A stretch of 6,923 nucleotides of DNA from DATLYB01 sp964502525 (GTDB lineage: Bacteria > Bacteroidota > Bacteroidia > Chitinophagales > CAIOSU01), in assembly GCA_964502525.1 (NCBI GenBank), contig CAZCXH010000211.1:1-6923 (forward strand), in the 5' to 3' direction. Every line of letters begins with the position of its first letter. Within the stretch, counting starts at the first letter, position 1. Below are positions 1 through 5,288 of this stretch, piece after piece. Below the pieces are notes generated by a model that was not told the origin of the DNA, did no database searches, and saw only the letters and a list, made by a program, of their open reading frames with translations. The translations under genes and the position numbers were made by a program.

Positions 1-43
1 TTGTATCAGAAAAAATATGACAGAGCGGCTTGATTAATCCATA

Positions 44-185
44 GAAATCGGGATTTCAATCGGAATCTTAGCGGATTCTTTTCTATAAAAATATCACTCC
101 TTCGGAGTTGTTTCAGCAAAAATCCCGATGGGATGACATTATTATAGAACTGAGAATCAGTTTTAATGAAAAACCCCGAAGGGGT
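44..185. repeat. Cluster of short hairpins, REP-like intergenic repeat
   Basis: Five perfect small inverted repeats lie in 142 bases: 44-57 (6-bp stem, 2-base loop), 96-108 (ACTCC-TTC-GGAGT), 122-134 (ATCCC-GAT-GGGAT), 148-162 (AACTGA-GAA-TCAGTT) and 173-185 (ACCCC-GAA-GGGGT). A looser one, GAATC/GATTC with a 6-base loop, is at 63-78. The centres of the last four are 24-27 bases apart. The 96-108 unit read on the minus strand and the 122-134 unit read on the plus strand share the hairpin followed by TGAYATTWTTATAGAA; the 173-185 unit shares only the beginning (TGAAAT). So at least two units are copies of one element in opposite orientation. I recall similar GAAGGGGTGA-type repeats between genes in Bacteroidota, but cannot verify that here. 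No coding role is apparent. Confidence 0.6.
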
Positions 186-492
186 GAAATAAAATTTCTC
201 GATGTTGAAAGATGTCCAAAATCAAAGTGCAGCTTGAATTTCAAGGCAGGATTTGTAAAATTAGCTTGACACCAATGCGAAAGTCAGCGGAACGCATCAT
301 TGCTGATATTAAAGCAAGCCGGAGATTCCGCAGGAAATCAATCAAACTCTGATGAAGGATTGTTTTCATCGTGCAAAAAATCGTGACGGACTCTGCCCTT
401 CAAAAAAGATAAAACTTCGCTGATGCTGCTTGGAGAAGTCAAGGAAGGTTTTTAGTTTGCATACGTTTTGAATTTCGAATTCAGCGAAATCA
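186..492. other. Intergenic stretch with no convincing gene
   Basis: This 307-base stretch precedes the GIY-YIG gene. It contains a 46-codon ATG-initiated frame at 212-352 (begins MSKIKVQLEF, ends KSIKL). Two further open segments in the other two plus-strand frames follow, ending at stops near 421 and 455. None resembles a family I recognise. The hand-over between three frames could be a decayed short gene or chance. A weak promoter-like pair (TTG at 430-432 and TAGTTTG at 453-459, 20 bases apart) loosely resembles the Bacteroidota TTG / TAnnTTTG pattern. It lies about 33 bases before the ATG at 493, but is too imperfect to call. Confidence 0.4.
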
Positions 493-1017
493 ATGGATGA
501 CGCGGAGTTGGTAAGGAATGTCCTTCTGTCATTGAGGAAAGTTCAGTGGGAATCGTATGCAGATAACCCGTGGAAGAAAACTCCCGAGTTTGAGTGTATT
601 AATCCTGATATTTTTCCTGTTGGAAAAGGTGTTTACTCGTTTAACAACCTTGATAAGCCGGAAACATACTATGTAGGCAAAGCTGAAGTTGGTTGCAGAA
701 ACAGGCTGGATAAAAAGCTGAAGGCGGACTGGAACGAAACGAGGGTAAGCAAAGAACTTCGCAATGGTATTTGGCATCATGAATATGAGTACCTTACAGA
801 TTATCAGCTTTACAATTCACGGATATGTTGCAGAACGGTGGAGAATGATGACTTCTCTGCGAGAGATTTGGAGAAGGTATTATTGGCGGCACATTATGTT
901 TTGTTGGGAAGAATTCCGAAGACGAACAGAACGGGGGTACCAGGTTTAGCAAGAAACAATGCGATTCAACTGGAATTAAAAGAGATCGGACAGATTATGT
1001 TTAGTATTTTCACTTAA
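493..1017 (+). CDS. GIY-YIG nuclease-like protein
   Basis: A 174-residue protein with the layout of a GIY-YIG nuclease domain. The GVY of the first motif is at residues 46-48 and YVG of the second at 60-62 (YYVGKAE). Conserved-looking arginines follow at 69 and 71 (CRNRL). A helix with a candidate metal-binding glutamate is at E127 (DLEKVLL), and a proline-asparagine pair (P142, N145) stands where the family has its final Asn. All expected active-site positions therefore appear present. In this family the domain cuts DNA using one metal ion and occurs in repair enzymes, homing endonucleases, restriction enzymes and mobile elements. No separate DNA-binding domain is evident; residues 1-40 are a non-conserved leader. 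The stop is 11 bases before the next gene, so the two are probably co-transcribed. Whether the biological role is repair, defence or restriction cannot be told from sequence alone. Confidence 0.75.
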   Translation: MDDAELVRNVLLSLRKVQWESYADNPWKKTPEFECINPDIFPVGKGVYSFNNLDKPETYYVGKAEVGCRNRLDKKLKADWNETRVSKELRNGIWHHEYEYLTDYQLYNSRICCRTVENDDFSARDLEKVLLAAHYVLLGRIPKTNRTGVPGLARNNAIQLELKEIGQIMFSIFT

Positions 1018-1028
1018 AAATTTTAACA

Positions 1029-2003
1029 ATGACTTATTATGGACTTGTTGACAAGTTAAAGGATAAGCATAAATCCGGGATTTACGGAAGAAGAAAACTC
1101 TCTAAGGAAGAGATTAAATTATTAGATGAAAATCTGGCAAAAACCGTTGATGGGTGGTGGATGCCCGTGCTCTTGCCATTCACATCGGTATCAAGCATTA
1201 TTATGAACAGCCTTAAGAATAAAGTGAGTCCCATCTCCTTAAAGCATCCAGATAATTCTAATCAGATAGTTATTAGTAATGAAGCGTTAGAAGATAATTA
1301 TTCCATTGATGAAGATATGGGACTATTTTACGGACTATTGGATAATTTTCCATCGAAGGATAAGGTATTTGAGAAAATAATGAAGTCCAATGGCGGGTCT
1401 ACATTGATAATAATGGAAAAAGATAAGGTGCATGGAAAGATGCACTTTGGTGGCCCGCAAGGGAAATTTAGCGCGGGGCTTTATTGCACTCATCCCAAGG
1501 ACAGTAATTTGCTGATTCCATTAATTAATTTTAACGAAACAATAAAATCTTTAATCCTTGAAGAAACAATCAGTGCATATGAGGCACTGGGTGCAAAAAA
1601 GATAACCATTGAAGATATTACTTCAAATGATGGCAGAGTTGGAGGAACATCTAAGGGAAAAGAAGCCAATATATCGGCTGGTCATGGGATTGAGAAACTT
1701 AGAGAAAAAAAATTCGGCAAGGGAGTTTTTAACCCTGTTAGAGCTGTACAGGGTAAGATGTTTATTCATGATATTCCTGCTGTTATGACGACAATTAATG
1801 CTAGAATAAACGGGAATCAAACCGGGGAAGAATTTAAAGAAACAATTAATCTAAATGTTGGTTTGGATATCGGGGTTCTTGATTTGTTTGGAACCACTTT
1901 GAATTATAGTTATCGCAGAACGTGGAGCTTTAATGTTGAGTTTTACGATAAAAATGATTTGAATTCATCAACCGATAGGTCAGCAGAAGTAGTTACAACT
2001 TAA
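1029..2003 (+). CDS. Hypothetical 324-residue protein, unknown family
   Basis: I do not recognise this family. The protein is soluble-looking, with no signal peptide and no clear helical membrane segment; WWMPVLLPF at about residues 43-51 is a short hydrophobic patch. The N-terminus is charged and helical-looking. The middle (about 145-160) reads as strands ending in GLYCTHPKD. A helix then leads to ALGAKKITIEDI, which looks like a strand following a helix-terminating LGA turn. The last 60 residues before the polar tail alternate hydrophobic and polar residues (NLNVGLDIGVLDLFG, then NYSYRRTWSFNVEF), suggesting a long beta-hairpin. Such a hairpin could be part of a beta-rich fold or a membrane-inserting element, but this is speculation. 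The gene is AT-rich, with many A/T third positions, compared with the right-hand operon. It sits 11 bases behind the GIY-YIG gene and is probably its operon partner. Confidence 0.7.
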   Translation: MTYYGLVDKLKDKHKSGIYGRRKLSKEEIKLLDENLAKTVDGWWMPVLLPFTSVSSIIMNSLKNKVSPISLKHPDNSNQIVISNEALEDNYSIDEDMGLFYGLLDNFPSKDKVFEKIMKSNGGSTLIIMEKDKVHGKMHFGGPQGKFSAGLYCTHPKDSNLLIPLINFNETIKSLILEETISAYEALGAKKITIEDITSNDGRVGGTSKGKEANISAGHGIEKLREKKFGKGVFNPVRAVQGKMFIHDIPAVMTTINARINGNQTGEEFKETINLNVGLDIGVLDLFGTTLNYSYRRTWSFNVEFYDKNDLNSSTDRSAEVVTT

Positions 2004-2051
2004 TCTGACTCGGCACGACAGTTCTTACTGGCGTTAGGTAATCATCAGATT
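2002..2051 (+). other. Nested inverted repeat between genes, possible weak terminator
   Basis: AATCTGA (2002-2008) pairs with TCAGATT (2045-2051). Inside it is a small hairpin, CAGT-TCTT-ACTG (2019-2030). A T-rich stretch, TTATTTTTTAAAA, follows at once. The position is directly after the stop of the 324-residue gene, in the 76-base gap before the TerB-like gene. It could be an intrinsic terminator separating two transcription units, but the outer stem is short and its 36-base loop is long, so the call is weak. Confidence 0.25.
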
Positions 2052-2079
2052 TATTTTTTAAAATCATTTGAGTTCCAAG

Positions 2080-2499
2080 ATGGTTTTCAAATTGTATAAT
2101 AAACACCGCAACATAAAACTCACCCCAGACGAATTCACCATCCTCTGCCTGTTGACCCCTTGTTATTTAGTTGCTAATGCAGACGGGCAATTCGATAAAG
2201 CGGAGCAGAAAACATTTGACGATTACCTGCTTGGCTTTTTTGAAGGCTATGTAAAAAAGAAACTCACCGCAACGCAGTTGCAAAAATTGAAGAACGCTTA
2301 TACGAAGGAATTAGCCTTCATCAAATCGGATGCGATATGGCTGATTCGCATTCTTGATTACCTGAAGAATTTAGCCGCCACGAATAAGCAGATACGGGAG
2401 ATAGTAAATACCACGATGATGGAGGTAGCTGTTATCAGCCGCAATGTGTCGGAAAAGGAAAAAACGGTGATGCAATTTGTAATTAAAAACCTTCGATGA
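2080..2499 (+). CDS. TerB-like (tellurite-resistance TerB family) protein
   Basis: A 139-residue, all-helical, soluble protein. The ATG at 2080 is preferred over an in-frame TTG at 2068, because TTG starts are uncommon and the extra residues add nothing. The TerB-like pattern appears twice. Near residues 32-50 there is a hydrophobic helix followed by ADGQFDKAE (ADG 34-36, E42), the typical acidic turn. At the end, an AVISRNVSEKEK segment (about 117-128) is followed by a hydrophobic helix. The family is found in tellurite-resistance and stress or defence gene clusters, where acidic residues have been proposed to bind metal. Biochemical roles are poorly defined, and tellurite resistance should not be inferred from one such gene. 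It precedes the SHOCT gene by a single base, indicating co-translation. Family assignment rests on motif appearance only. Confidence 0.6.
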   Translation: MVFKLYNKHRNIKLTPDEFTILCLLTPCYLVANADGQFDKAEQKTFDDYLLGFFEGYVKKKLTATQLQKLKNAYTKELAFIKSDAIWLIRILDYLKNLAATNKQIREIVNTTMMEVAVISRNVSEKEKTVMQFVIKNLR

Positions 2500-2500
2500 T

Positions 2501-2824
2501 ATGGGAATATTCACAAAGGTCTTAGAACGGGAGTTGGGCAAGAACACAGGCAAGATGGTATCTAACTGGATTTATGGCGATAGCTGGGCTACACCTTATA
2601 AAGTGAGCGTGAATGAAAAAAACAGGGCGGAGCGTTTAAAAGCGCAAAAGGAAAAAGACGCTGCCAAATTGCGATTGCAACGGAAGAAAGCCCACGATAA
2701 CGAAATTAAATTGCTTACCTCTCAATTGGAGCGTTTCAAAACTCTGGTGAAGGAAGGTTATATGACAAGGCAGGAATTTGAAACCGCAAAAAAGAACATT
2801 CTCTCAAAGCTTGCGAGGCTATGA
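2501..2824 (+). CDS. Small SHOCT-domain protein with coiled-coil middle
   Basis: A 107-residue protein in three parts. The N-terminal segment (1-38) is GIFTKVLERELGK followed by a WIYGDSW patch. A strongly charged, Lys/Arg/Glu-rich, probable coiled coil spans about 38-72. A C-terminal SHOCT-like domain spans about 75-105, recognised by LERFKTLVKEGYMTRQEF and the following KKNIL helix; compare the family pattern L-x-x-L-x-G-x-I-T-x-x-E-F. SHOCT is a short oligomerisation or interaction module found at the ends of many bacterial proteins, and it gives no catalytic function. The start codon is one base after the TerB-like stop (TGA, T, ATG), so the two are very likely translated together and may act together. 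The end lies 12 bases from the convergent toxin remnant, with no clear terminator between them. Confidence 0.7.
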   Translation: MGIFTKVLERELGKNTGKMVSNWIYGDSWATPYKVSVNEKNRAERLKAQKEKDAAKLRLQRKKAHDNEIKLLTSQLERFKTLVKEGYMTRQEFETAKKNILSKLARL

Positions 2825-2836
2825 GGGTTCCTTACT

Positions 2837-3126
2837 TTATTCATCACAGACGTCAAGAATTTTTTTGATGACGATTTCAGAAGCGCGGAAATCGGTTTTT
2901 CGGAGTTCGTCAATGAGAGGTTTCACTTTTTTAATCACTCCGTCTTGCTTGGCTTTTACGAGAACGCCAAGTGTTCCGGTTATTTTCAGATTCAAAGATT
3001 TGGCTACTTTGCGGGCGCGCAGGTCGTCAAGGATAATCGTTGCATTTTGTTTTTCAATCGCCAATGCAAGCGCACTGGCTTCAGCAGCACGAGGCAACTC
3101 GTGTCCGAAATGATGATGTCAGGCAT
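2837..3126 (-). pseudogene. DUF3368 / PIN-domain toxin, broken by internal deletion and frameshift
   Basis: The ATG at 3126-3124 overlaps the antitoxin stop by 8 bases, the usual arrangement for this pair. It encodes MPDIIISDTSCLVLL, the characteristic DUF3368 N-terminus with the first PIN acidic residue (SDTS). After about 15 codons the match stops. Translation in that frame runs off into unrelated residues and ends at a TAG at 3006-3004 after 40 codons. The C-terminal part of the family reappears in another frame from about 3091 to the TAA at 2837, with AEASALALAIE, ATIILDD, the ARKVAKSLNL helix and KITGTLGVLVKAK. About 98 of the roughly 150-165 residues usual for the family remain, so 55-65 codons of the middle are missing. 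The intact family is a PIN-fold ribonuclease-type toxin; this copy should be inactive. The 86-residue frame with a TTG start at 3097 is the remnant, not a gene. Confidence 0.85.
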
Positions 3127-3343
3127 TCTTTATATCAGATAAAAGGTCGTCAACCGATTTGCTGAAAACGGAGAAACCGTACTTGCCCATGATTTCGATA
3201 AATGCCCGCTTGCTCAGTCCAGCCAAGTCAGCAGCTTGTCCGAGGCTCAGTTTCTCGCGTTCATACAGTTCTCCGGCAAGGATGATTTTTATGTCGTTCT
3301 CAGTAAGGTCCGATATGGTTGGAAGTTTTACCTGTAACGTCAT
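3119..3343 (-). CDS. UPF0175-family antitoxin
   Basis: A 74-residue protein starting at the ATG at 3343-3341; an in-frame TTG two codons upstream is less likely. A short N-terminal strand (MTLQVKLP) is followed by a helix. Then comes the family signature ELYEREKLSLGQAADLAGLS (residues 25-44), a helix-turn-helix-like unit, followed by RAFIEIMGKYG and a C-terminal acidic tail, LLSDIKNA. UPF0175 proteins pair with DUF3368/PIN toxins: they neutralise the toxin and probably bind their own promoter. The stop overlaps the toxin start by 8 bases, showing the original translational coupling. The gene itself looks complete, though its partner is broken, so it is now an orphan antitoxin. It might still neutralise a related toxin elsewhere in the genome, which is inference. 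Confidence 0.88.
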   Translation of the reverse strand: MTLQVKLPTISDLTENDIKIILAGELYEREKLSLGQAADLAGLSKRAFIEIMGKYGFSVFSKSVDDLLSDIKNA

Positions 3344-3360
3344 TTGCAAGCGGATTTCTG

Positions 3361-3419
3361 TAAATATAACGAAAGCGAAGAAAATTTGCTTGGTAGTTTA
3401 CGGTTGTCTTATATAACCG
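3361..3419 (-). promoter_or_regulatory. Possible promoter/operator of the antitoxin gene
   Basis: Read on the minus strand, TATATTTA (3368-3361) matches the Bacteroidota -7 pattern TAnnTTTG at all but its last base and lies 17 bases before the ATG at 3343. No TTG is found at the expected -33 distance. Upstream is a 5-bp inverted repeat, CGGTT (3401-3405) and AACCG (3415-3419), with a 9-base spacer that could be an operator. Both signals are weak. Confidence 0.25.
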
Positions 3420-3461
3420 GGGTGAGCGGTAAAAAGAACAATTTTTAAGCTGCCCCTATAT

Positions 3462-3498
3462 CAAGAGTAGTCTAATTTCCGAAGGGAAGAGACTCTTG
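3462..3498. other. Hairpin downstream of the STN gene
   Basis: CAAGAGT (3462-3468) pairs perfectly with ACTCTTG (3492-3498). Inside, TTTCC (3476-3480) and GGGAA (3484-3488) close on a GAA loop with one G-U pair. No T-run follows immediately on either strand, so it is not a classical terminator. The inner GAA-loop stem resembles the hairpin units at 96-185, and this may be a diverged relative. Confidence 0.35.
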
Positions 3499-3505
3499 GT
3501 TAATG

Positions 3506-3551
3506 CCGAACATGTTGCAGTTCAATTATTCGATAACCTGCGTTGTTTCGG
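3506..3551. other. Imperfect hairpin just after the STN gene stop
   Basis: CCGAA (3506-3510) pairs with TTCGG (3547-3551), and GCAG (3517-3520) with CTGC (3538-3541). A partly paired section lies between them, around a 17-base loop. It begins 6 bases past the minus-strand STN stop codon (3560-3558), so it may form at the 3' end of the operon transcript. No U-tract follows. Together with the hairpin at 3462-3498 it is the only structure seen in the 3421-3557 gap. Confidence 0.3.
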
Positions 3552-3557
3552 TATAAT

Positions 3558-5288
3558 CTAAAACCTTGCCCCGCCTCTGAATCCCACCCATACCTGGTTG
3601 AGCTGTCCGTTTTTCACGTTTTCAAAAACGGGATGATAGGCGATGTCAAGTCCGGACTTGCCTGTTTCGGGGTTTAGATATTGTGAATTGTAAACCTTCA
3701 CACCCGGACCGAGGTAAACTCCGAAGTATTTGTGAAAGCGGAAACCAAAATCAAGGTTGAAACTGCTCAGGATGTTCAAATCGGTGATGAAGTCTTTGCC
3801 TTTGTTGATGTAAAAAACCGACAGGTCCATATTGGTGAAGCCGCGTTTCTTTTTCCCCATCGTGAATTCGGAACCCAGTCCGTAACCCACGCGCCATAAA
3901 TCGCTGGTGTCGCTCCACGACCAGCCTGCTGAAATGATATTATAAAAATGCTGCACGCCTGTTTTGAAGGAAACATTCGCGTAATTCGTTTCATCGTAAT
4001 AAACGTCAGCGTGATGGTAGCCTTTCCTCACGAAGCTCAGCAATCCGATGGGCGTTCCCGCAGCGGAATCGGCAACATTGATTAACCCGAACTGCGCGCC
4101 CCGCATGATTCCCGCATAGTTGACGATTCCCGCCAACTGAAATCCGCGCATCTCTTTCCGCACCACGTTGAAAATACCTCCCAGTTGAAAGCCGTTGAAT
4201 TTATCCGAATAGTTGCCAATCCCTCCGAGTTGAAATCCTGTTGTTGTTTTCAGCGTAATGTTCGTGATGCCTCCCAGTTGAAAACCTTTGGTGTCTCCCA
4301 TGTTGAAATTGAAAATGCCGCCTATTTGCGCACCTCGCGTTTGCCTGCCTACAATATTTGAAAGCCCTGCCAGTTGGAAGCCGGTCATGTCATCCCTGAT
4401 AATATTGACCAGACCTCCGATTTCCGCGCCTTTCACACCGCCATTGTAGCCCGCAAAAACATTGAAGGAAAAATTATTGCTCACCGAGCCGCTCAGCTTG
4501 CGGTTGGTGCCAATCATGGGAACCACCGAAAGCTGCACAGGGCGGTTAAAACCATCCTTAATGTTCAACGCGTTAATGCGCTGTTTTATATTGGTAAGAA
4601 ACCTGACGAAGGGCAACTGTTCAACGGTTTCAGCAGACGAATCGCTTGCCGTGGCTTCAATAAGCGTGTCAGCAATTTCCACCGCAACGGGAATGTCAGG
4701 CGACAGCGCAATTTCCAGTTCAACGCTTGCCGCTGGCGAAATAACCAATGCGGTATCGCGGAACCCCGCTTTGCTGATGAATAAAGTTTGGGTTTGCATC
4801 CATTGCGCGAGGTCGAGTTGAAAACGCCCTGCCTCATTCGTAACGGACGATTTAAGATTATCCGCAACATAAACGGTCGCTTCCGCAAGAGGCGCATGGG
4901 TTTTTCCATTCGTTACCTGCCCCGCAACGGTAAACCGCATTTTCACTTCTTTTGGCGCTGCGCTCTTCTTTGGCGCAGATTGCAGAATGATGAACCTGCC
5001 GCGCTCCGCATAAGTGAGATTTCCGCGAAACAAATCATCAAGGATATTGCGGAGCGGTTTATTGGCTGCATGGTAAGTAATCAAACTGTCCAGCGGAATA
5101 AGGGCGGTGTTATAGGCAAACCTGCAACCGCCCGCATTCTCAATGAGAGCAAGCGTTTCCTCCAATGATTTATTTTCTGCATGGATGCTGATTGCGCGCT
5201 CCAGCGAGCCGGTTTGCGCCTGCGCTGAGATGCCGCACAGCAGCAAAAAACAAAAAGAAAGAGCCGGAAAAATTTTACAACTGCGCAT
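3558..5288 (-). CDS. STN + carboxypeptidase-regulatory-like outer-membrane protein with surface repeats
   Basis: A 576-residue exported protein. The start is the ATG at 5288: it puts a signal peptide at the N-terminus (basic start, core FPALSFCFLLLCGI, AQA about 22-24). The longer frame from 5342 would bury it behind 18 extra residues. After the signal come an STN domain (about 31-103; LEETLALIENAGG, NTALIPLDS, ending RGRFIILQ), a carboxypeptidase-regulatory-like beta-sandwich (about 119-200; AGQVTNGKTHAPLAEATVYV, TNEAGRFQL), a linker, eight 16-residue repeats (287-412), and a beta-rich C-terminus ending in aromatic FRGGARF, typical of an outer-membrane barrel. The repeat part resembles the LA_2272-type surface-repeat family. 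STN domains normally pass an outer-membrane signal to FecR, but no TonB plug or receptor barrel is present here. The start overlaps the end of fecR by 14 bases, so expression is coupled. The ligand or signal is unknown. Confidence 0.85.
   Translation of the reverse strand: MRSCKIFPALSFCFLLLCGISAQAQTGSLERAISIHAENKSLEETLALIENAGGCRFAYNTALIPLDSLITYHAANKPLRNILDDLFRGNLTYAERGRFIILQSAPKKSAAPKEVKMRFTVAGQVTNGKTHAPLAEATVYVADNLKSSVTNEAGRFQLDLAQWMQTQTLFISKAGFRDTALVISPAASVELEIALSPDIPVAVEIADTLIEATASDSSAETVEQLPFVRFLTNIKQRINALNIKDGFNRPVQLSVVPMIGTNRKLSGSVSNNFSFNVFAGYNGGVKGAEIGGLVNIIRDDMTGFQLAGLSNIVGRQTRGAQIGGIFNFNMGDTKGFQLGGITNITLKTTTGFQLGGIGNYSDKFNGFQLGGIFNVVRKEMRGFQLAGIVNYAGIMRGAQFGLINVADSAAGTPIGLLSFVRKGYHHADVYYDETNYANVSFKTGVQHFYNIISAGWSWSDTSDLWRVGYGLGSEFTMGKKKRGFTNMDLSVFYINKGKDFITDLNILSSFNLDFGFRFHKYFGVYLGPGVKVYNSQYLNPETGKSGLDIAYHPVFENVKNGQLNQVWVGFRGGARF
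4053..4430 (-). repeat. Coding repeats: eight 16-residue G-[FA]-Q-x-x-G units in the STN protein
   Basis: Within the STN protein, units begin at residues 287, 303, 319, 335, 351, 366, 382 and 397, a period of 15-16. The consensus is G-[FA]-Q-[LI]-[GA]-G-[IL]-x-N followed by about seven variable residues, for example GFQLGGITN and GFQLGGIFN. The first unit has E for Q (GAEIGGLVN), and the last is looser (GAQFGLINV). The regular Gly/aliphatic alternation suggests one beta-strand and turn per repeat, stacking as a solenoid or barrel sheet. The repeats differ at the DNA level, so they are old rather than newly duplicated. Confidence 0.8.

Noticed and set aside
44..185. CRISPR array
   Set aside because: The units are only 13-15-base hairpins, not identical to one another, with short unequal spacers and mixed orientation; no cas gene is present.
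2068..2079. TTG start for the TerB-like gene
   Set aside because: An ATG four codons later retains the whole domain; TTG starts are uncommon in this group.
2825..2836. Bidirectional terminator between the convergent SHOCT gene and toxin remnant
   Set aside because: Only 12 bases separate the two stops and no stem-loop with a T-run is visible there.
2837..3097. An 86-residue minus-strand frame starting with TTG as an independent gene
   Set aside because: It is the C-terminal half of a DUF3368 toxin; its TTG lies inside the old toxin N-terminal coding sequence, so it is a pseudogene remnant.
2778..3142. Plus-strand open frames across the toxin-antitoxin locus
   Set aside because: They overlap the SHOCT end and the antisense of the toxin remnant and have no recognisable domain.
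4374..4821. Plus-strand open frames opposite the STN gene
   Set aside because: They are antisense shadows of a gene with clear domains on the minus strand and show no family features.
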